Positions 49,746 to 62,974 of a DNA stretch of 64,000 nucleotides are shown in pieces. The stretch spans positions 6,896,501-6,960,500 of the forward strand of contig CM072877.1 in the NCBI GenBank assembly GCA_036937835.1, given 5' to 3'. Numbering within the stretch: position 1 is the stretch's first letter; the number at the start of each line of letters is the position of its first letter. Origin of the DNA: Pampus argenteus. Lineage: Eukaryota; Chordata; Actinopteri; Scombriformes; Stromateidae. Position numbers and translations under genes: made by a program. The notes below the pieces were generated by a model. That model was not told the DNA's origin. It made no database searches and saw nothing but the letters and a program-made list of their open reading frames with translations.

Positions 49746-52722
49746 TCATTTCATGCTGTGCTGGCTCTCGTGGTGCCTGCGGAGATCCACCTTGCGCTGG
49801 AAGCCCTTGGAACAAACGTCACATCCAAACGGTTTGAAGCCCGTATGTTTCCTGCTGTGGGTGATCAGGTTGGAGCTCTGGCTGAACGCTTTGCCACACA
49901 CTTGACATTTGTGGGGCTTTTCCCCTACAACATAAAAACACACAAACACCCAGTGAGGGAATCTCATAATCAAATGTTGGTTCATTTACAAAAGAATCAA
50001 GTGTGTAAAAGGTGTTGCAGTTTCCTTCTCCGCATGCTACTGAAAAATCAGGTTTGTCATCTGTACCAAAAATGGCAGCGAGACTTTTTAACCATAAAAG
50101 TTTGCATTAATGTCCATGGGTAAAGAATCATACCATTGTTCAGATTTGTTAAACATTTATTGGCAACAAATGTCAACTGCATAGAGTTCCTTTTACAGAG
50201 CTGTGTGTGTGTGTGTGAAGCAGGAAAACCAGATATGCAAATCTACACAACATTTGTTTAAGTTTCTTTTTCTGATTTATCAGCAGTTATATTACTCTTG
50301 GAAACAATTCCTGCATGCTGCACCTGGAAAGCAGATAATTACAGCAGCGGGAGGGACTGTTATAGTTTTTTTCTTGCAGTATCAGTAAAATATGGGCCAC
50401 CCTAATGTAAAATAATCTACCTACCGGTGTGAATGTACGTGTGTTTCTTCATATCGGACTTCTGGTGGAACCTCTTGCCGCAGTATTGGCAGGGGTAAGG
50501 CCTCGTATCTGAGTGGATGAGCAGGTGTGTGGAGAGAGTGGAGGAGCGCTTGAAAGTCTTCCCACACATTTTGCATTCGAAACTTTTTTCCTGATCAAAG
50601 ACAAATACACAGAAAGAAGTGTTACGCAATCGCCAACGGACGACTACTACGCTGGCAAAGTTGAGCATCGAAGTTCTGGCTTGACCTGAAAAAACAAAGC
50701 TGACAAAAAAAATAAAAAATTCTCAAGCTTTTGATCATATCACATCATTTTCATCAGCATCTTAATTTTAAAGATTTACTTTTAAGGCAACAACAATAAG
50801 AAGCGTTTAAAGAAAAGAAAAAAAGGGACATTTTAACAAGTGAATTCTGTGACAACTCCATCTGCTGAGGAAGACCATATAATATGATCAAAAGCTCCAC
50901 GACAGCTACAAAACATATCTTGTGATAAGATTGTTTTGTCTGCATCATAAAAGAAATTTGTTTTTAAAAACCCATCCAAGTGAAATCAACTGATCATTCA
51001 ATTAAATGATATTATTATATTATAGTAGAAATAATCCATTATCAGACCCGAACAATGTCAGAACTTTGAATCATTTATTCCTTCTACTTAAATTTCATAA
51101 CCTGAAAAGTGTCCTCATGAGCATCCGCTATAAAGTTTAAATGCTTAAGACACTGTACTCTACAGCATGTGGTCCAGAAAGCCATATCCTTCTCATTTAA
51201 ACGCAATAAGTGTGTAACACAATGAAGACATCCACTTCGGTTCTTTGCCCCATTTGTCTTTACTTTTAATATTTCAGATATTTGTCCTTGTATGATAACA
51301 CTAATGTGATAGTGGCTCTTACATTTAGTGAAAAGTCTTCAACTGTGGCTCTAGAGGAGCTTTGTCAAGTCTGAGAAAATAACCCTGATGACGTCCCAAC
51401 AGTGTCATCGGGGTTATCACAATATGAAAAGGCCTGTGTTACAAATGAAATGAACATGTGGACTCTTTTTTTTTTTTCTTCTTCTTCTTCTTCTCATAAA
51501 TCCCCCAACTTCTATTCTAAAGCAGCGGAGTGCTCCTTTAAAGTGAAGTAGCTCCTAAACTGTGCAGCGTTCGTCACTGATCTATGTACCTGAGAGTGGA
51601 CATTCATGTGCTGCTCTAGACTGACGGCGTGGCCGAAGGTTTTCCTGCAGATGCTGCAGCCGAAAGGTCGCGTTCCACTGTGTGACCTCCTCACATGAAC
51701 CTCCAGGCCGTGGGGCGTTGAGAACACCTACAACAGACAAAATATTCTATACTATAGGAGGGTGTATACTATGAATCTATGAGGGTTGAAGTTATGTGTG
51801 TGTGTGTGTGTGGTGTGAGGTCAAACATGGCGGTGTGTACCTTGTCACAGGTGATACAGTGGTAGGTGTTGGAGGTGGGGGAGTAGTGCGTGCTGCAGTC
51901 CAGAGCCTGCTGGTGCTGTGGGCTGCGGCTGATGTGAGTGCCGTACAGATTGCTAGCATGCTGCAGCACTGTGGGGCTAAAACTCATCTGACGGAGCTCA
52001 AAGGACGACGGCACCGGATCCCAGGCGTACGCAGGCTTGTAGTAAGGAGGGTATTCTGCAATGGGAGGCTCTGAAAAATAGATGATACATGTCTGTGATT
52101 ACAAGTTATAGGCTACTTGACACTATGCAGGAAAAAAAAAAGATAAGGATGTTTGCATGAGCAGCTCACCGGTTAAGTAGTATGGCTGTGTTGGAGCCAC
52201 AGAGTGTCTCGTTGGCTCTGGGTGAACAGGCAAAGGGCATCCAAGCTTTGTCTCCTCGTTTTTAAATGTGCTGCAGTCTGAGGGGGAAAGCTGCCCTTCT
52301 GACCGAGGCCTGTCCGAGGAGTCCGTACTCTCAGCATCTGGTGGGACTTCTGTAAAATCCAACAACAAATAAAAGTGTGATTGATTCAAGCAAAAATATT
52401 ATGTGATTAGAGTGAAAGTAAATATTTTATAAAAAAACAAAATCCCGCAGTGCAGCTCCTCTTGCAGGGAGAACACGTTTGTTTAAATAGCCTATGACAC
52501 ATCTATTCAGTGCATCTGACATGCTCCAGTTAAAGTTCACCAGCAGTGCGGTTTCTCAGGTTGACCACGTTGTTATTAGATATATATATATATATATATA
52601 TGTAGCCGTGACATTTTCAGAGTCTCACCTGTAATGATGGGGGCCTTCGGCTCCTCCTCATATGATCGATGTACATTATATGATGTGCATCTTTTGTTTT
52701 TCACCAGAAATGAGCGAGGCAT
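49746..52722 (-). CDS. gfi1b: Growth factor independence 1B transcriptional repressor
   Basis: Six coding exons on the minus strand: 52629-52722, 52170-52349, 51841-52070, 51590-51727, 50425-50590 and 49746-49924. They total 987 bases (328 residues; human GFI1B has about 330). The N-terminus MPRSFLVKNKR is the SNAG domain, which recruits LSD1/CoREST. Six C2H2 zinc fingers fill residues about 161-325; the first has C163, C166, H179 and H184, and the others follow with short linkers (fingers 3 to 5 read FECKMCGKTF, YPCQYCGKRF and HKCQVCGKAF). The family binds AATC-containing sites and represses genes during erythroid and megakaryocyte development in the nucleus. Position between gtf3c5 and tsc1 favours gfi1b over gfi1. 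The first finger is split by an intron after CDK, a normal feature. No broken finger was seen. Confidence 0.95.
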
Positions 52723-53174
52723 GTTGATCCTATACCACAAAGATTTTTGTTAGCGACACAGTTACACTTTAAAAAATATATATTTTGGAGTATAGTCGCC
52801 TGAGCGTGTAGATTTCAATAAAATATTGATCGAGTGAAAATTAGTGAAAAAAAACACCCGACAGTTACCAAAAATAAAATAAAACAACAACAAAAAAACA
52901 ACAACTTTCTGTCTTTGGTTGCAGTTTCTTTGTTATATTTAAATATATCATAAAATATTAAAGTCACGCGCTAATTTTTTCGTTCGACTCGCTTAACAAC
53001 AGAAGTTTAAAAAATAATAATCATAATAATAATCATAATAATAAGGAAATAGTGTAATTCACGCATTTTAAATATGTCCACAGTTTACATTTGCCCTTTA
53101 AAAAAGAATAAAAGTCGGTAAAACTTTGGCTCTATCTGGGTTTAGACTTTATTTAATAGACAGCAGCTACTCAC

Positions 53175-53330
53175 CGTTAACTTAACAGGCTCCCGTCGGA
53201 AGGAAGTAATAATAAATAAATAATAAATAATAAATAATAACGTCCTGGTTCTTTGGAAGTTAATCAGCTCAGTTCGACCGAGGAGCGCAACAAAAAAAGA
53301 AATCCTTTCCTAAAAGTCAGAAAAGCAAAC
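53175..53330 (-). other. gfi1b: Probable noncoding first exon of gfi1b
   Basis: A good donor (TTAACG followed by GTGAGT) ends at 53175 on the minus strand, about 450 bases above the start codon, and no other gene would use it. The upstream limit is a guess. In other vertebrates GFI1B has a noncoding first exon. Confidence 0.45.
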
Positions 53331-54061
53331 CAGTGTAAAACCATCACACTTGTTGCTCTTTCTTTTTCACCCCTCCCTGATTTTCAATCAGATAATTTGG
53401 CAGGGGAATCTGACTGTGCTTTCAACCAATGAGAAGGCCGTCCTGCAGGTGGAAATTTGCGTAAAAAAACACTGGGGCCTTTGCTGTCTCTGGAGTCCCA
53501 GTGCTCCGAGGAAAACTAATGTTGAGGATAAAAGTTAAAGTGTAAGTTAATACGTTTTCATGTAGAGGTGTTTAGTTATTAATTAAATAGAGGATTATCT
53601 TTAAAAAAAAAAAAAAAATCCAACTGCCTTTTTTTGCGCTGCTCTTAGAAATATAGAAAGAAAAATAAATAAATAAATATAAAAATAAAATATAAAGAAA
53701 AGTCATTTTAACCAAACAAATCCGACTAAATATTTCCACCTCTCAATGTTTGATTTACAGGATTTAGGCCTACTTGAAGTAATGCTGTGTAGGCTCTGAC
53801 TGTGTTGTGTGCAAGATTTAAATACCCAAAAAGATCATATGAGACTGTTGCACCTCCAAAGACACACACACCAAACCAGTCCGGGCGATTATTAGTGTTG
53901 ACTCTGTTCGTCTCTGTTTATTGAAGCATGATATTCAGTCACGACAGATTTTCTTTTTGTTGCACTGGATGCTTTGGTGTCACACATTGTGCCGAAAAGT
54001 TAAGACAGCTGGTGGTGATATGACAAAATTAGAGAATTCAAAATAGGTTTTAGGAATAGGC

Positions 54062-54096
<35 letters not shown>

Positions 54097-55780
54097 GAGG
54101 TATGTCATATCACGTTAAGAACGTCAAGTTCTACGTGGGGAAAAGAAACACTTTGAAGAGGAGAAGGAGGAGGAGGAGGAGGAGAGCGTTTACATGTGGG
54201 AAGAAGTACAAGTGCGACATCTTGTGGACAGTTTTTTAAATATCCATCTTGAGATTTAAACTGGGTGTTTAAGATTTAAGGATTTTACTTTACGTTGATA
54301 TGACAAATATATTTATGATATTAAATGCAAGTAAATATTTCTTCATATGTTCCTGCAGCCTAAATATATATATAGAATTCACTTATACATGTAAACATTA
54401 CTGATGTAAACAAACCCTTCAACAACAACAACAGTCCAAGTATTAAATTATCTCTCAATAAGTGACCAAAAGTACCCTGATTATCAACACTATTAAAATT
54501 TAACTTAATAGTGTTTAAATCATGTTACATGGAAGGTTTGAAACTTGTAATTATCTTTAACTTACTGTAGTTACTGTTATTTGAGTCCTATTTTTATCAC
54601 ATGCTGTAGATCTTGTATGTAAAGCTGTGTGCTGTATTTAAGCCACAACACAAATCAGTCAATAACACTGTCAATGTCAATGTCAGGCCAGCAGCTTGAG
54701 CAGATTCATTTTGATACAAAGAGGTATATTTTACTAATGACAAAAATGCAAAGTCATTACATGCTGTACGGTTTGTAATGAGTGTATGGAAGCCCGTGAG
54801 AGGAAAAACAAATAAGCAAAAAAATAAAAAGAAAAGAAAAAAACCAAACCAGTTTGATTTGAGTTTGATTTAGCCTAGTAAAAAAAAACTACTTCAACAT
54901 TTTGACTTATTGAATGGTGTGGAGAGGAGATCAAGATGACAGGGAGGGACCCTGCATGTCATTCCCCTCTTCTCTCCCCTCATCTTAGCCTTATCTCTTC
55001 ACTGTAAAAATCCCCAATTAAACCCTTGAAAATGCCTTCACAAAAAGTCAAAATCTAGATCCAATATCACATTGCCACCTTATCTCCACTGTTCACTTTA
55101 TAATCAAGTTTACACTTTAGCTCTTGATCAATTTGTACTTTACATAGACAGAAATAGAAGAAGAAATATTATAATTTCTTGTACTTATTATGTACTGCCT
55201 GGGAATTTTCAATTCACTATACATACTTGCACGCATATGTGACAAATAAAAATGTATTGATCTCTTGATTTTTACTTATAAAGTCACATTTGTTAAATAA
55301 AATATTATATTTATTTTGATTTTTTATATGTATTTTGACTTTGGTGTCTTATTGTTTTGACTTACCATGAGTATATATATATATTTTTTTTTTACTTTTC
55401 TTTTCCTGACAGATATGAACTTCCATACATATTGATCTCTCAAATACCTAAACAAATAACAAAAAAAAACAACAAGAATTTGCGCGTGCGCTCTGTACAT
55501 GTGGGTCACGCGAAACCGCATTACACGCACTCCATCCCTCCACCAATCATCAGCTGGGACAAACACTCTTCAGCTTCTCAGCAGGGAGCGAAGATTTGTG
55601 CGGAGTACGAATGAAAACACGACCTCTAAATTATTTGACAAGTCCACAGACTTTATTTTCGATGTTGTGTGGGCTGAATGAGTCGTAAAAGTTGCACTTG
55701 CGACTTGCAGGGAGCGCTAACTTGCGGGATTAGTTTGCATGCAGCCTGACAGCGGAGGCTCACTGCGGTGGGATGGGCTG
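53331..55780. other. Divergent intergenic region between gfi1b and tsc1
   Basis: Holds the promoters of both genes at its ends. AT-rich, with a (TTA)n run at 54062-54095 and a purine-only GA/GGA tract at about 54155-54186. No coding region recognised. Confidence 0.55.
54062..54095. repeat. (TTA)n microsatellite
   Basis: About 11 perfect TTA units, followed 60 bases later by a GGA-rich purine tract. Confidence 0.9.
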
Positions 55781-55829
55781 TGAGGTGTTCAAGATGGCGG
55801 CGCCCTGTGGAGTGGAGCTCCTCTAACAG
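55780..55829 (+). other. tsc1: Probable noncoding first exon of tsc1
   Basis: A donor (TCTAACAG followed by GTAAAC) at 55829/55830 lies just after the YY1 site. The acceptor at 59113/59114 opens the first coding exon. The 5' limit is approximate; no TATA box was seen. Confidence 0.5.
55791..55803 (+). promoter_or_regulatory. YY1-type site at the tsc1 promoter
   Basis: AAGATGGCGGCGC matches the YY1 consensus often found just downstream of transcription starts in TATA-less housekeeping promoters. It lies inside the predicted first exon of tsc1. Confidence 0.55.
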
Positions 55830-58800
55830 GTAAACAGGTCCAATTATTGACATCTTCCGTGTCTCTCTTACAGCAAAGCTAAACGCACATGACTTGTTTG
55901 ACTATATACTCGCTATTTAGCGCATTATTAAGCCGGTTAAACGTGGCTGACAGGCGGGATGAATCCCGAGGCGAGTGCGGGTCGCTGCTGCCAGCTAGCG
56001 TTAGCTGTGGCTGGCGGGACCGACCTGTACCCGCACAGACCCGCAGATGGTTCACTGGATGTTAAAGGTTTTCATCTTTATTTTATCTGTGTTTTCTTCG
56101 GGGTTGCAGACAGTGACCGGTGTGCTAGAGAAAAACGGTGCCTACATGTTTATATAATCGCATAAAGTAAACCCAACCCTGCCCATTGTTCTCTGCGAGT
56201 TGTTTACGACACCCATACACGCAGACAAACACTCACGTACACAAACAGCAGTTGTCTCTGTATGCATGCCAGTATAACACAATATAATATAACAGGCCTG
56301 TGTGCAAGTGGAGCCTCTTGTTTGATGCATCTCTGTGCAACATATCCTGCAGCTTTCTGCATCTTTCTTATTGTTCTCTTTCAGCTGCAGTCACACACAC
56401 TCATTCATCTTGGAGGCTATGTTCACCATCAGTCAGTCCTGTCTTAAAACAGCAGTTAGGTTCCCCAAAAAGAGCACTGCCACATGTTTTTTTTCTTGCT
56501 GTAATCCTTCCTCTTGTTCATGCACTGACCATTAGAAGATCCCTTCATAATGCTCTTACAGTGTAAGTGATTGGGTGGAGAGGGAGCAGGGGCCAAAATC
56601 CACAAGCCTCCTGCTGTGAAAAAAATAGATTTGAAAGATTATCTGAAGCTAACATAAAGCTTTGAGTGGATATATTTCAACGTTGAAGTCTTTTTGTTAC
56701 TATACTTTCACCATCCGAGGAAACACAAAGAGGGAATTTGATGCTTAAAAGGCTGTAAATGTCCAACATCCACATCTGACTGCTGATGCCTTTTTATATA
56801 AGCTTTAGATAAACTTTTGAAAAGCATTTTCCCACATAATGACTGTGTGGACACATGAAGAGGACCTTTTTAATAGCCAGTATGAACAAGAGGAATGATT
56901 ACAGCAAAGGAAATGTCTTTTAGTGTTCATACGGGAACTGATTTTTCACCCTATGAACACATCTAACCAGTATCCTGTTATCATGAGTTAATCCGCGGGT
57001 CATCACTCAGGCTCTTCTGCCAACGCTGAGACAAAATGGGTCACTATTTAACAGTCTGACCTCCTCAACCTCCTCTGTCACATTGTGCTGGGCTCGCTGC
57101 CTTCACTGTCACCATGTCTAATGTCTGTTTGTCACAACTTTGTCTAATCCGTGAAAACTGCAACATCTTTGATCCAGTCTTTTGAATGTTTCAATTATCT
57201 GGAATTGTCATATTGTATTTATTCAGCTAAAATTTTTTATATATATATAAATTTACTTTCCAAAGCTAGTTTCAGCTCTTTTTTTTTTTTTCTCGCATAC
57301 CTGTGCTGCAGTTTCTCATCGTGCGTGCAGCTATTAGATATGTAGAATTAAGTAAAGGAGAAACGGCTTGTTTACAGCCAAATGTAATGTTCAGTGTGTA
57401 GGCTACATGGACGCTCTCGGGCTGCATAAAGGTTCTTTGTGTTCTCCTGAGCGTTCCCGAGCTGACTGAGATCACATCGAGGGTGATTGGTGTGTTTGTC
57501 CCGTCCCTGCAAGACGCTTGCGTGGATTGAGAAAAACAACCACGTTTGAATCCACTGTCCACACCCCAACTCCCGACCTCATGACCGAGCAGTTAATTGA
57601 TAACAGAGAGACAATTTCACCGTGACTTTTTACAAATGGGATCGTCTTCAAGCATTCAGCATCTCGTTATGATCGAGAGAAGTCATGTTTCATCCCATGT
57701 CATGTGTTTTTTTTGGGTTTTTTTGTTTTTTTTAAATCTAACATATGACAAGTGGAAATAAGATCAAATACACTGGATGTTGATTAATTTCTTCTTGTTT
57801 CACTTAGCTGCTGTTATGTTGTATGAATATGTTGAAACATTCAATATTCTGCACTAATGGGATAGTTTATAGCCTACGGAAGTATAAAAACAGCCAATGT
57901 TTTTGTCATGTTTTGACTAATTATCTATGAGTGTTGTGGCTTCAGCATTTGAAAGGAGATGCTAAGAGCTGATGAGATCTCTGCTGCTGATTCATTACTC
58001 CTGTTAGGGCATAAGCTGCTGGCTGCTATAATGACTTGCCTATCAGGATTATTTATGCCTGTTTTTCCAAATGGAAATTTGCAGGCCTCCTCTGGCCTCT
58101 TTAACTTTGAATGACTGACTGTTCAGCATAAATGTATCATAGATAACATAAATAGGATCAATTACCTGAAATTACCTCATCCTAGGTACAAAAACTGAAC
58201 AGATTTTAGTGCTAAGGTTCGGGTTCTCTCTCTGACGTGCTCCAGTAAGATGCAGGTCATACATTTGGATCTATCACACCGTTTTAATTACTACTTGGAA
58301 GTTTTCTGCTTTATTTGTTTTTGCTTAATCTGCTTTAAATCTGTTGCCTGAGCTGTTCTTGGTTCGTGCTACGTTGTGTAAGTGTGGTAGCCAAGGTTTA
58401 TTTTTGTTTTGTGAGGTCGTCTATAGTTCAGTTATTATATTCTCAACTCCTGTTGAACTGAGCCCCAGGAGTGGTATGTAAAAAAAAAAAAAAATCAGTG
58501 TTAAAATGTGTCCCGAGAGGTGGAGAAAGTGAATGAGTAACAATTAGTTAAATCTCAGCTAGTCAAGTGTGAATGTGATGACATTATTTTGTATTTTCAA
58601 TGGGAAAGTGATCAGTGCCTGCTGAGTTTGTACTTTCCTGAGAGGAAAAAAAGATCATTCATTTTCACTTTTTGACATGTCACTGTAGGAAAAGCACACA
58701 TATATAAATAATACTTTAAGTTTAAAGATGGCTGAGTTCAGTTTCAGGTTTCTATGCTCGCTGTCACACTGTCTCGGTTTACTGGGACACTTGAATAGAA

Positions 58801-59113
58801 CAAAGCTGCTGTTAATGTTATTAGTTACAGCTGCTGCTATACTCATTAAATATTACTTATTTAAGAATGAACTTCGCCATATAGCACGACCATGGGCTGA
58901 ATTAACATTGTCATTTGACACAATATTTATAAAGTGGTTATATTAAGCGTGACTCGCATGACAATGTGTAATGAGACTGAGAATATAAGTTCAACCCACA
59001 TTGCGAGTTTCAGCCCTCAACTGAACTTTCTTTGTGATATATTGTGCATCACCTTTTTTTAGCTATATATATCATGATAGTATTGCGAGTTCATCTGTGA
59101 TTCCCGCTCTTAG
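55830..59113 (+). other. Intron 1 of tsc1
   Basis: About 3.3 kb with T-rich runs and no recognised exon. The 55959-56165 frame is GC-rich promoter-proximal sequence and probably not coding. Confidence 0.55.
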
Positions 59114-59196
59114 TGGCCCCAGGAGTCCTCCAGGCAGGAAGGGACGGACACCGCGAGAAAAGTCCTGCCTCCACCTCCACCTCCACCACTGCCACC

Positions 59197-62100
59197 ATGG
59201 CCAGGGAGCAGCCCAACGTGGGGGATCTCCTCCCACTCCTGGAGACCTCCGACCTCCACCAGCTAGAAGAGATCAGAGGCCTTATTAACGAGCAGCTCAG
59301 CACCGGTAGGGCCACATGGCTTGTTTCACGTCAGCATGGTTTATCTGTGGCTGAGCTTTGGGAAATTGTGACTTTACTGATAAGTTTCGAGCAGTGTGTC
59401 AAGATCACACCAGATTGCTTCAATAATTTCCTTTTTTATATCTGTTTGGACAGTTGTTTATGGTGTAACATTTCTCAAATGATATGCCTATTGCCCTTTT
59501 TAATTTAAAAGCTTGTCAAAATATCCTTTGTGTTCTCCTTAAAGAGCGAGGGTCCATGCTGCTGAATGGGCTGGTGGACTACTTTTTGGAAACTAACTCT
59601 GCCCAGGCCATGCATATCCTCTCCTCAGTCAGAGAGCCACATGACAAGGTGAGAAACGCCCCTATGAAAGCCTAGCCTCAGTATTCAGAACCACTTTTTT
59701 GCTTCATAGCCCGCAACTGAAATTTCTTGGTTCACTGTCACAAGTCTCAAAGTGTCAGTTTTGGCCACAAGGCTGCTGTTGACAAAGAAGAGGCTGTATG
59801 AACCCCACTGTACGCTACCTGCTCAGCGTCAAACAGCAAACACACACACACACACAGAGTCAGATATTCTTCTCAGCAAACATGATTATTTCTGTATTCT
59901 TCATTCCCTCGCAGCACCTTCTGGACAAGATGAACGAGTGCATGACCAAACAGGCCTGCCGGCTGCCCACCCTAACCCTGCTCGGCCATGTAATCCGCAA
60001 GCAGCCGTCCTGGATCCACAAGATTGCTCGATACCCTCTGCTGCTCTCACTCCTCAAATGCCTAAAGGTAACGACCCAGTTATGACTCAGTGAACAAAGA
60101 CATCTCCTTGACACGTCTGAGAGGTGTGTGGATAGATGAGGTATCAGAGATTTCCAATATATACTTTTGGATTTATTTCATCACAGATCCTTTAGGCTGA
60201 CTTTCAATCAATGTCAATTGTAGATGCACTTTTTTTCCAAACCAAATATTTAATACTGGCTAGCACCAGTTCCTTACAGGTTTGATACAGTATGTAATTG
60301 ATCAGCTTTGTCAGTCAGTGCTCTTTAGAGAAACAGTGTGTTTGTCTACTCAAACTAGACAGAGGTGTTGCTGCACAAACATTTGTTGATTAAATCCTCG
60401 ATTAGATAAAGTTTTAAGCACACTATAAGCAGGTCTCCAGACATCGACGCTGGTCTATTGGTCCTCTGCTTTGGTTCAGACTGACGCGTTTTTTGACAAC
60501 TATTGGATGGATTGTTATGAAATTTGATACAGACATTCAAAGAAGGAGAAAACAAATGTTGATACATTCACGGACCATCGACAAACTCATGATATGAAGA
60601 AAATGAATACAGAATAATGAACATGCTGGGCATTTAATTTATACAATCATTCTTTATTTCACTGGTTAAAGCCATGTTTACACAAAGTGCTGTTTTAGTA
60701 AAGTGTTCCTCCACAATATTTAGAATAATTAGAAACGTAAAGCGACTGTCTGTCAGATCATCACTTAAATCATATTAATTTCAGCCTATCAATCATCTGT
60801 TTAATCAGCGTCTTTGTCATAAACTCAAACACATAGTAAAACTTTAATTTCCCGGCAGACGGACACAGACGTAGTGGTGCTGATAACTGGAGTGCTGGTG
60901 CTGATCACCCTGCTGCCCATGATCCCTCAAGCTGGAAAACAACACCTGTGGGAATATTTTGACATCTTTGGCCGCCTGGCATCCTGGAATCTTAAGAACC
61001 CTGGTAGGAGCTTCCTTTTAATGTCCCATAAAACATATTAACGCAACATGTTTGTACTCAAGCGTTCAGTGTTGCTGACAAAATCTGGGGTGCCAACTAC
61101 TCCCATACTAACTTCTAATAAAGCAAAAGAAAAGTTTTGCATGTATTTGCTGTACAATAATAAATAAATCCAAAATTTGGTGAAAGGGGAGGAAGCCTGC
61201 ATGGACAGAATACTGCAACTTGGTTTGCTAATTAATTTGTTGTGACTCTTGTTGTTTAGCCTGGAGTTCATGTTTGTGTCTCTTTCATGTTTTCGACATA
61301 TTCAGGGCATGTTTCAGAGGTTTACCTAATCCACCTGCACGCCAGCGTCTATTCACTTTTCCACCGTCTCTACGGCATGTACCCGTGCAACTTTGTGTCC
61401 TACCTGCGCTCCCATTACAGCATGAAGGAGAACATGGAAACCTTTGAGGAGGTAGTGAAGGTGAGGATATTATCCCTGCTGCTGTGCTCTGTTGCCCTTC
61501 TTAAGAGCTTTGTAGAAAAACCGATAATTTAAAAAAAAACTATATTTTAAACCTTTCTATTCAGCCCATGCTCGAACATGTCCGTATACACCCAGAACTG
61601 GTGACAGGAACCAAGGACCATGAGCTTGACCCCACCAGGTAAGTCTCAATCTGTTCCTCCTGGTGAAGGAATAATTTGGTGGTTAATATTCTCATCCTAG
61701 TCCCGTGCATCGATTTGACCAATGGTCCTATGTTTTGCTATAGGTGGAAAAAGTATGAAATCCATGATATCGTCATTGAATGTGCCAAAGTGTCTCTAGA
61801 CCCGAAGGAGGCCTCCTGTGAGGAGGGATATGCCACCATGCCTGAGAACTTCTATCCCCAAATCCACCTGAGACCACAAGACTGCACTTCCAGCCCCTAT
61901 ACAGACCTCCACAGCAGCTACGGTCAGTTAAAAAAAAGTTTCAAAAAATCTGATAATGGCAGATATTTAGTTTACTAAAATACATAACATTTACTGTTCT
62001 GGACATGTTACTTTTAAAAGAAATTGACAAACTATACTAATGCTGATATTTCTGCAATCATAGGACGATAATATTAAGCAATGCAGTCTCAAAACTGTTG

Positions 62101-62974
62101 TGTTTTTATCAGTCTACCCTTCTCTTTTCACGATGTACAAGATACAACAGGAAGATGACAGCGTGTGTGGTGTTATAACAGGAAATTGCAATGATCATTC
62201 AATGCTACAGTATCCTGAATAATATTAGGGTTAAGAAATTATTTTGACCTCCACAGCAGCTCTTTTTGTTTATGCTGTCAAAAGAATTCAATCATGATTC
62301 ACATTTTTAAATCGGTTATTATAATTTAAGGATGTCTTTTGACCTATTTTGTTTGACATAAGCACCAGTACTGACTGAGTATTACTGGTTTTGAAACAAT
62401 TGGTTTGGTGATTACTCACCTAGTTATTTGAAAGAAAACTGACAACAATTTTTATACTCGTAAAAGAATATTTTTTAGCTTATCAAATGTGATTATTTGT
62501 TTTTCTCTGTTTGTGTATATTTTTGGGTTTTTGGAACAAGTAATTTTAAGCTGTCACATTGTGCTGTGGGAACATGTAATCTTGCTATTAAACCGTTATA
62601 GAAATATATATAATATATAAATTAATCAACTATAAAAATAATGATAGTACTGTTTCCTAGTAAGATTTTTCTCAGTTGATAGTTGTGCTTTTTTTTCTCG
62701 CACTTGTATTTTCTATATAAAAAAAATTGAGATTGAGATTTCTAAATGGTTTTATGGACAATGAACAGTGGTGTCCAAAAGAGCAGAGACAGACTGGAGG
62801 TTGTTTTGTGAATCCATTTGGACATTGATCAGACCGTTTGTCTTCTTGACAACAGGAAGCTCTTCTTCGACCCCGTTCTCGACTCCACGGCAGCCGCTAC
62901 CCCCGCCGCTGTCCTTGCCCCCCTTCTCAGGGACACAGTCCTCCTACCGTAGCCCACAGACCTCCAGGCGCCAG
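59197..62974 (+). CDS. tsc1: Hamartin (TSC complex subunit 1), N-terminal part, continues past the window
   Basis: Eight coding exons: 59197-59305, 59545-59648, 59915-60067, 60859-61003, 61306-61460, 61565-61638, 61744-61922 and 62856-62974. They total 1,038 bases or 346 in-phase codons, ending at a donor (CGCCAG, GTAAGA). The start GCCACCATGG is an optimal Kozak site. Diagnostic stretches are SLLKCLK, VLVLITLLPMIPQ, FHRLYGMYPCNFVSYLRSHY, EHVRIHPELVTG and HDIVIECAKVSLDP, all from the helical-repeat N-terminal domain. The coiled coil that binds tuberin lies in later exons outside the window. Hamartin stabilises TSC2, the GTPase-activating protein for Rheb, and so restrains mTORC1 at the lysosome. 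The last exon here is Pro/Ser-rich and starts the disordered middle region. No start or stop anomaly was seen. Confidence 0.95.
60490..60545 (-). mobile_element. Small teleost repeat fragment in tsc1 intron
   Basis: GACAACTATTGGATGGATTG followed by ATGAAATTTGATACAGACATTC resembles, in reverse, the repeat whose other part lies at 25470-25545. Confidence 0.4.
61923..62855 (+). other. Intron between the seventh and eighth coding exons of tsc1
   Basis: About 930 bases, AT-rich, nothing recognised. Confidence 0.6.

Noticed and set aside
56142..56566. Frames just downstream of the tsc1 first exon
   Set aside because: Overlapping frames on both strands in intron 1, with no homology or splice support.
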